Source: Alteromonas profundi (GTDB taxonomy: Bacteria; Pseudomonadota; Gammaproteobacteria; Enterobacterales; Alteromonadaceae). From it: a stretch of DNA of 64,000 nucleotides. A program made the translations under genes and the position numbers. The stretch is from assembly GCF_010500865.1 (NCBI RefSeq), contig NZ_JAAAWN010000017.1, positions 21,091-85,090 on the forward strand, read 5' to 3'. Shown piece after piece: positions 8,782 through 17,189 of this stretch. Every line of letters starts with the position of its first letter. Positions within the stretch are counted from its first letter, which is position 1. The notes beneath the pieces were generated by a model, which was not told the origin of the DNA, did not search any database, and saw nothing but the letters and a program-made list of their open reading frames with translations.

Positions 8782-9993
8782 CTAACTCGTGGTTTGGCTT
8801 GGCGTTACCTTTAAAGCAGCCATAACATCTAAACCTGGGAAGCCGTCGGCAATCATCTTATTTGCAATTTGATAGTTGCGGATACCCTCACGAGTAGCGG
8901 GCCCAATAATGCCATCGGGCTTACCCACATCGTAACCCAGTTGGTTTAATTTACGTTGTAAGGCAATAATGTCTGTTCTGCTATAGGCGGGCAGATCTGG
9001 CAGGGTGGCTTTAATGCCCGGCGCGCCGGCAATTCTGTCGGCCAATACGCCCACGGCAATAGCGTAGAACTCAGAGTTATTCCACCGCATGATCACGCGG
9101 AAATTAGGATAGGCAATAAATGCCGGGCCAGCATGCCCTGCTGGCACAATCACATAGGCGGTAGTGTCATCTTCACCCAAGGGGCTGCCATCGGCTTTCG
9201 TCACACCTAGTTCATGCCAGTCACTGAGGCTACGCCGATCTTTATAGCCGGAGAGCTGAAAGTTGAAGCCCTCTGGTAATGTAACCTCACGTCCCCAGCG
9301 GAAACCCGGTTTCCACCCCAAGCTTTTGAGGAAGTTTGCCGCCGAAGTTAACGCATCTTCTTCACTGTTCCATAGGTTTATCTGCCCGTCGTCGTCACCA
9401 TCTACAGCATAATGGGTATAGGCCGAAGGCATAAACTGAGTATGACCCATTGCGCCAGCCCATGAACCCACCATTTCGTCTTTGGTTAAAGATTCTCGCT
9501 CAAATAACTTAACTGCGACTAGGAGTTCTTGTGTGAAATAGGTGCTTCTGCGAGGATCACAGGCTAAGGTGGCCAGTGAGTCTAGTACAGGCATTTTTCC
9601 TTTGTAATTACCAAAGTTGGTTTCTAGTCCCCAAAACGCCAATAAGTAGTGTGGCGGAATACCGTACTTGTCGTTCAGTGCATTGAGCAATTTTTCATGT
9701 TTTGCCAACATCTCTTGGCCCTTAGTGGTGCGCCAATCGGTGACACGCTTACTAAAGTAGCCGGGGAAAGTTTGCACAAATTCAGGTTGAGAACGGTCAA
9801 GCTCAATGACTCTGGCTTGATACTCAAGTTTAGGGAAAATAGCGTCTACCGTTTGCTGACTGACCCCTTGCGCCAATGCTTTATCTGCAAGTTGTGCAGT
9901 GCATACTGCAAAATCCTCAGATGCTAGCGCAGGGCCTGCCGTTAATAGTGATAGCGCAGTGAGCCACTGCATACCTTTACTCTTTAAGCGCAT
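8782..9993 (-). CDS. Lytic murein transglycosylase, MltB family, with peptidoglycan-binding domain
   Basis: A 403-residue secreted enzyme that cleaves the MurNAc-GlcNAc bond of peptidoglycan, forming 1,6-anhydro-MurNAc ends. It has an N-terminal signal peptide ending GPALA (about residue 24). An SLT_2/MltB-type catalytic domain follows, with catalytic Glu124 in FWGLETNFGNYKG and the family motifs GSWAGAMGHTQFMPS and DGDDDG. A C-terminal PG_binding_1 repeat (about 338-395) contains LGYDVGKPDGIIGPATREGI. There is no lipobox, so it is probably soluble in the periplasm, like MltB-related enzymes with an added wall-binding domain. The small ORF upstream on the same strand is 71 bp away and could be co-transcribed. 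It may act with the PBP1b encoded nearby; this is inferred from proximity only. Confidence 0.93.
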   Translation of the reverse strand: MRLKSKGMQWLTALSLLTAGPALASEDFAVCTAQLADKALAQGVSQQTVDAIFPKLEYQARVIELDRSQPEFVQTFPGYFSKRVTDWRTTKGQEMLAKHEKLLNALNDKYGIPPHYLLAFWGLETNFGNYKGKMPVLDSLATLACDPRRSTYFTQELLVAVKLFERESLTKDEMVGSWAGAMGHTQFMPSAYTHYAVDGDDDGQINLWNSEEDALTSAANFLKSLGWKPGFRWGREVTLPEGFNFQLSGYKDRRSLSDWHELGVTKADGSPLGEDDTTAYVIVPAGHAGPAFIAYPNFRVIMRWNNSEFYAIAVGVLADRIAGAPGIKATLPDLPAYSRTDIIALQRKLNQLGYDVGKPDGIIGPATREGIRNYQIANKMIADGFPGLDVMAALKVTPSQTTS

Positions 9994-10064
9994 AAATGTA
10001 TTCCTGTATAGCGTAGGCTTATGCTATCGCATAGTGACGGCGTAACGCGAGAAAAATTCGAGGC

Positions 10065-10271
10065 TTACTCCTTACTCGGCGCTTGCTTAACGATGTTTAC
10101 AACCGAAGGATTGCCATTTAACTCAGCCAATTCAATTAAATAACTCTTTTGCAGCTTATCGAGGGTTTGATCGCCAAGCAACTCAGACACGCGATCACTT
10201 TCGCCACGTACAATAGCAGATTTCAATCCAGCCATATTCGCTATAGTGTGAGGTGTAGAATCTGATGACAT
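10065..10271 (-). CDS. Small protein with ankyrin-like helices, function unknown
   Basis: A 68-residue ORF starting MSSDSTPHTIANM. A strong AAAGGAG lies 8 bases before the ATG at 10271, which favours this start over the longer open frame that continues upstream into mrcB leader sequence. There is no signal peptide or membrane segment. Two stretches, LKSAIVRGESDRVSELLG and LIELAELNGNPSVVNIV, resemble the paired helices of ankyrin repeats (L..A...G....V..LL), so it may be a one-and-a-half-repeat ankyrin-like miniprotein. That is only a pattern resemblance. It sits upstream of the lytic transglycosylase on the same strand and is divergent from mrcB. Confidence 0.6.
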   Translation of the reverse strand: MSSDSTPHTIANMAGLKSAIVRGESDRVSELLGDQTLDKLQKSYLIELAELNGNPSVVNIVKQAPSKE

Positions 10272-10473
10272 TAGCAGATCTCCTTTAATATTGTAGGTAT
10301 AGTAAGGTACGGCGTGAGTAGCAATAACGTTTACCCGCGAAGCGAGGTATTTTTCTAGTTGTTGGCAACGTTGCGCGGTGGTAGGGTTCACCTTCCAACA
10401 GGGAGCCAGGCAAAGCAAGCATTACACTTGCCTGAGCAAGTATCAAATTCGTATTCACAAAGTGGCATCTTAC

Positions 10474-12792
10474 GTGGCAAAACAGAAACCCAAATCTGAA
10501 AAAAAATCTTCTTGGTTATTTAAATTTTTCTGGCGCTTTCTTCTCGTCGGATTGGTTGTTCTTGGCGCGTATGCCTTTTATCTCGATGCCCAAATAAAAC
10601 ACGGCTTCTCTGGTAACAAATGGGAAGTACCGGCGCAGGTGTTTGCACGCCCTTTGGTACTTAGCAAGGGAGAAGAGATTACTGTACAAGAGGTAATCGA
10701 CGAACTGTCACTTTTAGGTTATCGAAAAGTCGCTAAAGCCGACAGTAGCGGTGAATACAGCTACGCCAACAAGGTGTTAGAAATTCAACGTCGAGCCTTC
10801 CAGTTTCCTGAAGGCGCAGAGCCCCTTCGCCATCTTGTGATCACGTGGCAAGGAAACCGAATTCATAACATTCAAGATGTAACCCAAGGCCGGCCTTTCG
10901 GTACTATTAGATTGGAACCTTGGTTGGTGACACGTATGGTGAGCGGCAGTCGAGAGGATCGTATGTTGGTAAGCTTAGATACGATCCCAGAGTTGCTACC
11001 CAAAACACTGACCTTGGTGGAAGATAGAAACTTTTATAACCATTATGGCGTGGCCCCGCTCTCCATCTTACGGGCGCTAATGGCGAATATCGCCGCAGGT
11101 AGAACCGTTCAGGGAGGAAGTACGTTAACCCAGCAACTCGTTAAAAATATGTTCCTTACGCGTGAGCGCTCAATCGTACGTAAGGTAAAAGAAGCCATGA
11201 TGGCGGTGATTATCGATGCACGTTACAGCAAAACCGAGATACTTGAAGCCTATCTAAACGAGGTCTTTTTAGGTCAAAACGGCGACATGGCGGTACACGG
11301 TTTTGGGCTGGCCAGCTATTTTTATTTCGACCGCCCTGCAAATGAATTAAGTGTGCCTGAAATTGCCACGCTGGTGGCTATGATAAAAGGGCCTTCCTAT
11401 TATAATCCAAGACGTAACCCAGAACGGGTAAAAACCCGCAGAGATCTGGTGTTACGTATGCTATTTGATGAAAATGAAATAGATAGAGCAGAATACGAAA
11501 AGTATATCAATATGCCGTTGGGTCTCGCCTCAGGCGCGAGTTTAGCGAGCGGTAAGCATCCTGCGTTTATGGAGCAGGTACGCAGAGAGTTAAAAGATAT
11601 ACTGGCAGACCCCACCCTTCAAGATGCAGGGGTTAAGGTATTTACTACCTTAGATATTGTCGCTCAGCGCAGAGCCGAAAAAGCTTTATCAAATACGTTA
11701 GCTTCGCTACAGAAAAACCGTAACATTCCTCTTGAAGCGGCCATGGTGGTTACCGACAGTAAAAATGGGGAAGTAAGAGCCATTGTGGGTGGCAAAAACG
11801 TGTCATTTAAAGGGTTTAACCGCGCCCTTGATGCCAAACGTCCTATTGGTTCACTGGTTAAGCCTGCGGTATACCTCACTGCACTAGAAGACCCTACTAC
11901 GTTTAATTTAGCCACGCCCCTAGAAGATGAACCTATTACGCTGGAAAGTAGAAACGGACAGGCGTGGTCTCCGCAAAACTACGATAAAACCTTCCGGGGG
12001 CAAGTGCCGTTATTACAGGGGTTAACCGAATCGTTGAACGTGCCCACTGTTAATTTAGGTATGCAAGTTGGTTTAGACGCAATTGCTGATACGCTCGCGC
12101 GTTTAGGCGTTAATGAGCCAGTAGATAAAGTACCTTCGCTTACGTTAGGTGCGTTTGAACTTACCCCGTTTACCACCAATCAAATGTATCAAACGCTATC
12201 AAACGGCGGTCGGTATGTTCCCCTGCATACTGTGTCAGCGGTGGTAACAGCAGAGAATGCCTTGTTGTGGAAAAAGGCCGAGTTTTATTCTCAGCGTACC
12301 GATGAGGCGGCAACATATCTTCTTAATTATGCGCTGTATAAAGTAACTATAGATGGCACAGCAAAGCGCATTGGGGCTAATTTTGGCAATATTAATATGG
12401 CCGGAAAAACCGGTACCACCGATGATTATCGGGATAGCTGGTTTAGTGGCTTTGATAGAAATAACGTGGTGACAGTATGGGTGGGTAACGACGACAACCA
12501 ACCTGTGGGCTTAACTGGCGCGTCAGGTGCGTTACCTATTTTCTTAAATTACATGAAATCTCAGTCGCCAAAATCACTATCTCGCCGCTTCCCCGAAGGG
12601 TTAGGAATAGCGCATTTCGATGCAAAAACCGGTGCGGTAGTGGTACCTGGTTGTGCAGGCAGCATGAGTGTACCAGCTATTCTTGATGTGCTACCTCCGC
12701 CGCAACAAGATTGCGCAGGTAAACCAGTACGCTCAACATCACCTGATGGTGATAAAGATAAAAAGAGCTGGTGGGAACGCTGGTTTGGTTAA
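10474..12792 (+). CDS. mrcB: Penicillin-binding protein 1b (bifunctional class A PBP)
   Basis: Polymerises and crosslinks peptidoglycan at the inner membrane. Order of domains: short basic cytoplasmic tail, one TM (about 14-36), UB2H-like domain, GT51 glycosyltransferase with catalytic Glu at about 183 (VEDRNFYNHYG) and GGSTLTQQLVKN, then a transpeptidase domain with SLVK (nucleophile Ser about 460), SLN (about 519-521) and KTG (about 645-647, GKTGTTDDYRDSWF). All catalytic motifs are intact. The open frame reaches back to 10378, but the plausible N-terminus begins at GTG 10474 (VAKQKPKSEKKSSW) or GTG 10462. No strong ribosome-binding site decides between them, so the start is uncertain by a few codons. 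The UB2H domain normally receives the LpoB activator; no lpoB is seen here. Confidence 0.95.
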   Translation: MAKQKPKSEKKSSWLFKFFWRFLLVGLVVLGAYAFYLDAQIKHGFSGNKWEVPAQVFARPLVLSKGEEITVQEVIDELSLLGYRKVAKADSSGEYSYANKVLEIQRRAFQFPEGAEPLRHLVITWQGNRIHNIQDVTQGRPFGTIRLEPWLVTRMVSGSREDRMLVSLDTIPELLPKTLTLVEDRNFYNHYGVAPLSILRALMANIAAGRTVQGGSTLTQQLVKNMFLTRERSIVRKVKEAMMAVIIDARYSKTEILEAYLNEVFLGQNGDMAVHGFGLASYFYFDRPANELSVPEIATLVAMIKGPSYYNPRRNPERVKTRRDLVLRMLFDENEIDRAEYEKYINMPLGLASGASLASGKHPAFMEQVRRELKDILADPTLQDAGVKVFTTLDIVAQRRAEKALSNTLASLQKNRNIPLEAAMVVTDSKNGEVRAIVGGKNVSFKGFNRALDAKRPIGSLVKPAVYLTALEDPTTFNLATPLEDEPITLESRNGQAWSPQNYDKTFRGQVPLLQGLTESLNVPTVNLGMQVGLDAIADTLARLGVNEPVDKVPSLTLGAFELTPFTTNQMYQTLSNGGRYVPLHTVSAVVTAENALLWKKAEFYSQRTDEAATYLLNYALYKVTIDGTAKRIGANFGNINMAGKTGTTDDYRDSWFSGFDRNNVVTVWVGNDDNQPVGLTGASGALPIFLNYMKSQSPKSLSRRFPEGLGIAHFDAKTGAVVVPGCAGSMSVPAILDVLPPPQQDCAGKPVRSTSPDGDKDKKSWWERWFG

Positions 12793-12806
12793 AAAATCTC
12801 CAAGAA

Positions 12807-12845
12807 GGTGATAGAAAGCGTCGTGATACTAAACTTTCTATCACC
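12807..12845. repeat. Inverted repeat after mrcB
   Basis: GGTGATAGAAAG at 12807-12818 and CTTTCTATCACC at 12834-12845 form a perfect 12-bp stem with a 15-nt loop, 15 bp after the mrcB stop. No T run follows. It probably marks the transcript end between mrcB and the converging small genes. Confidence 0.6.
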
Positions 12846-12885
12846 CTCTGGAGCAAAGCCCAGGGAGGGGATAGGAACAAAGCGG

Positions 12886-12993
12886 TTACGTGTGGTTAAT
12901 GAAGTGACGTAGCGTTGAAAAGAGCAACGCGCTTACCGCGAACGCAAAAACGGGTCCTAGCACTAACATCAACAATATACTCGTGGCCAACAT
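12886..12993 (-). CDS. 35-residue single-span membrane miniprotein (putative)
   Basis: Read directly from the minus strand: ATG at 12993, TAA at 12886-12888, 35 codons. The peptide begins MLATSILLMLVLGPVFAF, is hydrophobic for about 25 residues and ends in a basic/polar tail (RHFINHT), a pattern typical of single-span small membrane proteins. A GAGG ribosome-binding motif lies 7 bases before the start, and the start is only 9 bp after the stop of the secreted-protein gene upstream, so the two are probably co-transcribed. No family is recognised. A toxic peptide, a regulator of a membrane partner, or a chance ORF are all possible; the spacing and ribosome-binding site make chance less likely. 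Confidence 0.5.
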   Translation of the reverse strand: MLATSILLMLVLGPVFAFAVSALLFSTLRHFINHT

Positions 12994-13002
12994 AGGTTTA
13001 CC

Positions 13003-13302
13003 TCACGCGTCGTTATCGTTACCGTTCACAGGCTTCGTGATAGGCGTAATAGTAATTTCTGCAAGCAGAGGAGCACTTTCGTCATTTTCTGGCTCGAACT
13101 TATGGGCGGCAGTCAGTACGTCATAATTCACCTCAAGTGCCATCGATTCTTTCACTTCATTCAGTGAGCTTTTCACTAAAAAATCTGTGTACAGGGTTAG
13201 GTCGTCAGAAGCTTCATCAGCTAAAGCCGATGGCACAACAAAAGCCGTAGCAGACAGCGCAGCGATAGCAAGCAAAGTAAAGGGTTTGCGAATAGTAAAC
13301 AT
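13003..13302 (-). CDS. Small secreted protein of unknown function
   Basis: About 99 residues with a clear Sec signal peptide: basic start FTIRKP, hydrophobic core, predicted cleavage after SALA (about residue 28). The mature part is only about 70 residues, acidic, with no cysteines and no family I recognise. Start choice: the frame has ATG at 13308 and 13302. The AAGGAG motif ends directly against the first and is 6 bases from the second, so 13302 is used. The 35-codon membrane ORF follows after 9 bp. The pair lies between mrcB and a SRAP-family gene, with no functional hint from context. Confidence 0.7.
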   Translation of the reverse strand: MFTIRKPFTLLAIAALSATAFVVPSALADEASDDLTLYTDFLVKSSLNEVKESMALEVNYDVLTAAHKFEPENDESAPLLAEITITPITKPVNGNDNDA

Positions 13303-13692
13303 AATCATCTCCTTGAATTTAATGTGTAAACTGCATTCTTCACTACTGCGCTGCAGTTATTTGTCGTTTCGAACTCATTGCTGGGTTATGTATTAGCACC
13401 CTTGTTGCGCTGAGCATGCTTTTTACATAGCGAGGGATGTGCCACTTTTTATTTTCAATATAAGCCTCTGTTTTTTATAAATAATTTACCGGTGGCCTTA
13501 AGCGCGCCGAAACGAGCTTTTTGGCTAATTACTAAATATTGGTTTTTTTGATAATTGGGATGGTCAAATTCGCTAACGTTTATTTGTTATTGAATAATGG
13601 CAAAGCAGCGGTGAGCGTGTCATTTTGACCTTAAATCCGTTAAGTTTGGGTTATTGTATATAGCCGTAGGCGCTAAAAAGTAGGTGAAGCAA
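13303..13692. other. Intergenic region, no gene seen
   Basis: About 390 bp separating the secreted-protein gene (minus) from the SRAP-family gene (plus). It should contain both promoters. I saw no ORF with a ribosome-binding site, no SOS box (CTGT-N8-ACAG) upstream of the SRAP gene, and no strong hairpin. Confidence 0.55.
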
Positions 13693-14379
13693 ATGTGTGG
13701 GTTTATTCAACGGGTCACTGACTCACCGGCAGTGATCGATCTTATCGAGCAAATTGGTCTTGGACACTTAACAGGTACTTTCAAGAGTGAAGCGCAAGGC
13801 GTACTTAATTTCTACCCTGCTTTTGGAAAGAATCCCTCGCGCATGATCAGCAACCTTATTGTATCTTCGGATACCGTAGTAGATGCCACTTGGTGGTTCG
13901 ATTGCAAAGCTAACGGCGATGCTTTGGTTGTAGGAGATAGAACAACCTTTAATGCGCGCAACCTTGATAGTCCCTTTTGGAAGGGAGCCATACGCTATCA
14001 TCGCGCGCTAGTGATAGCGACGGCAGTGGGGGAATCAAATAAAGAAGGGGCTAGCAATGCGCACTACCTTATGGAAGGTGAAAAGGCGCTGTTAATTGGT
14101 GCAGTTTACCGTGAATACGACAATGGTCTTTACTCAACTGCTGTCATTACGCGCCCGCCCCACGAGCGTTTTAGCAAATATCACAGTAAATCTATCCCTT
14201 GCTTTCTTCCCCCTGATAAAGGGTTCGTTGGGGCGTGGTTAAACGGCGAAGCGGACGACCCGATAGTGCAATCAGAACTCGCCAACCCAACGATTCATAC
14301 GCCCCTTAAGGTGACAAGGGTTAAAACCTTTAAAGGAGGACAAGCCTTAAGTGAGCCTGAAATACTTGCCGCCGATTAA
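13693..14379 (+). CDS. SOS response-associated peptidase family protein (HMCES/YedK-like), divergent
   Basis: SRAP-family proteins cross-link to abasic sites in single-stranded DNA through Cys2, shielding them from breakage. Seen here: MCGF at the start, which fixes the start at 13693 because the Cys must follow the initiator Met (the frame itself opens three codons earlier). Next is TTFNARNLDSPFWKGAIRYH, matching the NAR motif with its conserved Asn and Arg. A Glu in ATAVGES aligns with the catalytic Glu of the usual DGFYEW, and a His in PHERF aligns with the active-site His. The surrounding residues are unusual (YEW is replaced, and about seven residues are inserted after PHER), so this is a divergent member. 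It is 228 residues, the normal length. Confidence 0.8.
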   Translation: MCGFIQRVTDSPAVIDLIEQIGLGHLTGTFKSEAQGVLNFYPAFGKNPSRMISNLIVSSDTVVDATWWFDCKANGDALVVGDRTTFNARNLDSPFWKGAIRYHRALVIATAVGESNKEGASNAHYLMEGEKALLIGAVYREYDNGLYSTAVITRPPHERFSKYHSKSIPCFLPPDKGFVGAWLNGEADDPIVQSELANPTIHTPLKVTRVKTFKGGQALSEPEILAAD

Positions 14380-14625
14380 AAACTAGGGGAACATTTTTTA
14401 GCATGTGTATGCTAACCCACATATGTACATAGCCTCCTTTGCACTATGGTTTTTATAGGGCCTAAAAAGCCACGTATAACATAGGAAGGTGAGCATATTT
14501 TCCACGTTGATAACCAGTAAAGCTGCATGGTAAACCTAGTCAGTCTTCGTTTGTTATTGGGAAGTGGCGAATGAATGGCCATTGCAAGAAATACATGCCG
14601 CAGGGGCGGCGTAGGTAAAGGTAGT

Positions 14626-15186
14626 ATGCTTCAGACAAATAATGACAAAGTAGACACCATAGTAGAATGGGTTAAGCGAGATGCTTTGAGGGTAAAAGCG
14701 TTAAAACAGGTTTACGACTTAGGGTTACCACAATGCTATATAGCGGCGGGGTTTGTGCGAAATCTTGTATGGGATGCTTTGCACAAGGTGGAGGTAGCAA
14801 CGCCGCTCAATGATGTCGATGTGATTTATTTTGACCCTAAGGAAAGAAACCAAGAAAGCTATCTTGTTTATGAGTCTATGCTTCGCGCGCGTATGCCCGA
14901 AATTAACTGGCAAGTTCGTAATCAAGCCAAAATGCATATTCGTAACCAAGACCTACCCTATAAAAGTACGTTGCACGCTATGCAGTTTTGGCCAGAGAAA
15001 GAAACGGCGGTTGCGATTAGTTTAACGGGGGCAGGGCACTATGAATGTATCGCCGCTTTTGGTTTCGCGTCCTTGTTTAGTCTTTGTATTACCCATAACC
15101 CTAAAAGGTCACGTTCAACATTTAAAAGTCGTATCTACTCAAAGGGGTGGTTGGTTCAATGGCCACGCTTACGCATTGTGGAGTAG
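14626..15186 (+). CDS. Nucleotidyltransferase-like family protein (DUF925 type)
   Basis: About 186 residues. The signature of this family is visible: CYIAAGFVRNLVWD, then PLNDVDVIYFDP with the paired acidic residues of a nucleotidyltransferase active site, WQVRNQAKMHIRN, an ET-A-V motif, and the C-terminal SKGWLVQWPRLRI. The reaction and substrate of the family are not established. The start at MLQTNNDK is preferred over the longer frame from 14575 because AAAGG lies just upstream and the extra residues are low-quality basic sequence. It is downstream of the SRAP gene on the same strand but about 245 bp away, so it is probably separately transcribed. Confidence 0.75.
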   Translation: MLQTNNDKVDTIVEWVKRDALRVKALKQVYDLGLPQCYIAAGFVRNLVWDALHKVEVATPLNDVDVIYFDPKERNQESYLVYESMLRARMPEINWQVRNQAKMHIRNQDLPYKSTLHAMQFWPEKETAVAISLTGAGHYECIAAFGFASLFSLCITHNPKRSRSTFKSRIYSKGWLVQWPRLRIVE

Positions 15187-15266
15187 CATCTTTTAACCTT
15201 GTGGAATAAACGAGGCAAAAGCGAATATGCCTGATACGCCCCGTATCCATGAATGCTTAGATTAAC

Positions 15267-16187
15267 TTATTCCGCCCCTTTCATTTTTGCGATAAGCTGC
15301 CAAATTAGGGCTAACATACAGCCAGCAATTAGGCCAATAACGCCATCAGCAATAACCGACAACACTAGCTGCATTTGTGGCAATAATTGGGTAAATAACT
15401 CGGCGATATGATGCATAGGTTCAATATTATGAGTAAGAATACCCCCCCCTACTAAAAACATCGCAATAGTGCCTACGATAGCAAGCGTTTTCATTAGGAT
15501 GGGAGCCGAAACAAGTAGCGCTCGTCCCATAAAGCGTTGCGATGTATTCATACTTTCGGTTAACGACTTACGCAGTAGGTAGAGACCTACATCATCCATT
15601 TTTACTATAGCAGCAACCAAGCCATAAACGCCTACGGTAATTGCCACACTCAGTGCGATAAGCACGCCTATTTGGGTAGTAAAACTCGCGGCACTAACAC
15701 TTCCTAGCGCAATAACTATTATTTCAGCAGACAGAATAAAGTCGGTACGGATCGCCCCTTTGATTTTAGCTTTTTCGAAGGCCACCATGTCGGTACTGCT
15801 ATTACTAATTGCAGCTAAACGAGCTTCACGTTCTTGTTGCTCACCGCCATGGGAAAAGTACTTGTGAAGTATTTTCTCTGCCCCTTCAAAACATAGGTAT
15901 AAGCCCCCACATACCAGCAATACGGTAATCAGAGCAGGGATAAAGGCGCTAATTAACAGCGCCGCGGGTACCAAAATAACTTTATTCAGCAAAGATCCCT
16001 TAGCTACCGCCCACACCACAGGCAACTCTCTATCTGCTTTGACGCCTTGTACTTGATCAGCGTTTAGCGCTAAGTCATCACCTAACACGCCAGCGGTTTT
16101 CTTTGCCGCAACTTTTGACATTACAGCAATGTCATCCATCAAGGTTGCGATATCGTCAAGCAATGCGAGTAAATTTGCAGCTGCCAC
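15267..16187 (-). CDS. DUF808 family inner-membrane protein (YedI-like)
   Basis: A 306-residue multi-span membrane protein of the DUF808/YedI family, function unknown. The family N-terminus is clear (LLALLDDIATLMDDIAVMSKVAAKKTAGVLGDDLALNA, given here only as a landmark at residues 5-43). Several hydrophobic segments and a conserved LLRKSLTE region follow. The start is a GTG at 16187 giving MAAANLLALLDD, matching family members. A run of eight identical bases (15442-15449) encodes Gly-Gly-Gly late in the gene and is a possible slippage site. The gene is divergent from the AraC regulator. Confidence 0.88.
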   Translation of the reverse strand: MAAANLLALLDDIATLMDDIAVMSKVAAKKTAGVLGDDLALNADQVQGVKADRELPVVWAVAKGSLLNKVILVPAALLISAFIPALITVLLVCGGLYLCFEGAEKILHKYFSHGGEQQEREARLAAISNSSTDMVAFEKAKIKGAIRTDFILSAEIIVIALGSVSAASFTTQIGVLIALSVAITVGVYGLVAAIVKMDDVGLYLLRKSLTESMNTSQRFMGRALLVSAPILMKTLAIVGTIAMFLVGGGILTHNIEPMHHIAELFTQLLPQMQLVLSVIADGVIGLIAGCMLALIWQLIAKMKGAE

Positions 16188-16362
16188 CTAGTTATTTCCT
16201 TTTCAAAACATAAAAGTGCAGCATACGTTGCAATCGCCTCAATTGGCAACGGTAACCTGCTATATTAACCAAGCAAGCGTTTAAAAGTGTAACCTGTAAA
16301 AAGGGGGAAACCGTGTTAATCACGGTCACCGGGTATTATTTGGATGACTACAAAGGATATCA

Positions 16363-17079
16363 ATGTTAGCCGCACTATCTGTTCGTTCATACACAAAGAC
16401 TATGCAACAACATTCTCACGACTTTTATCAATTGGTACTCCCCCTCAATGGGCATATTGCCATTCAGGTGGCGGAATTTAATGGTAATGTTGGGGTAGGT
16501 GAAGGTATTTGTATTGCGCCTAATAGACAGCATCATTTTAACGCAGAGCAAGCGGCGCGGTTTGTGGTGGCTGATTTAGCCGTGGTACCGAATAATCTAT
16601 CCACAGCGCCAAGCCCGGTGTTTAGAATTACCCCACCTTTACAGTCTTTGCTTGGTTATATTGAAGTACAGTTAACCCATAGTTATAGCAATGCACTACA
16701 AGCTTCGATGGTGGCTTTGTTTACGCAACTATTGGCATCCCAACCCACGGTAAAGCAACTAGACGCGCGCATTACTCCCGTATTGAGCCGTATACATCAA
16801 AACATTGCATCTGCACATACTGTTGCCGACTTAGCAAAAACGGCGTGTATGGGAGTGACGCAATTTAAACAAAAGTTCACCGATGCAACGGGCATGGGGC
16901 TTAGAAGCTACTTAATTAAGCTAAGAATGGACAAGGCAAGAGCGCTATTAAGTCAAACAGATACGCCCATAATACAAGTAGCTGCGCTGGTGGGCTATGA
17001 TGATGTGTCCTCGTTTACGCGAAGGTTTACCCATTACTTCGGTAACCCACCAAAATATTACCATCGAAAGAATGGCTAA
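16363..17079 (+). CDS. AraC-family transcriptional regulator
   Basis: 238 residues: an N-terminal cupin-like sensing domain (QQHSHDFYQLVLPLNGHI, GEGICIAPNRQHHF) and a C-terminal AraC double helix-turn-helix (about 145-235). The latter includes TVADLAKTACMGVTQFKQKF and VAALVGYDDVSSFTRRFTHYFG, closing with the typical NPPKYYH. The His-rich cupin suggests a small-molecule ligand. The EamA-type exporter gene follows 110 bp downstream on the same strand, so the regulator may control that transporter; this is inferred from adjacency alone. Confidence 0.9.
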   Translation: MLAALSVRSYTKTMQQHSHDFYQLVLPLNGHIAIQVAEFNGNVGVGEGICIAPNRQHHFNAEQAARFVVADLAVVPNNLSTAPSPVFRITPPLQSLLGYIEVQLTHSYSNALQASMVALFTQLLASQPTVKQLDARITPVLSRIHQNIASAHTVADLAKTACMGVTQFKQKFTDATGMGLRSYLIKLRMDKARALLSQTDTPIIQVAALVGYDDVSSFTRRFTHYFGNPPKYYHRKNG

Positions 17080-17189
17080 TAGTGTCTAAATAACCAATAA
17101 TTTCGGCTAATCTGCAAAGAATATCTACGGAAAATGGCTTAGGGTAAATGTCTGGTATTTAGGCCTATAACTTCCCTAGGAGGACGCAG

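Noticed and set aside
13561..13692. SOS box for the SRAP-family gene
   Set aside because: No CTGT-N8-ACAG palindrome could be found upstream, so LexA control is not supported.
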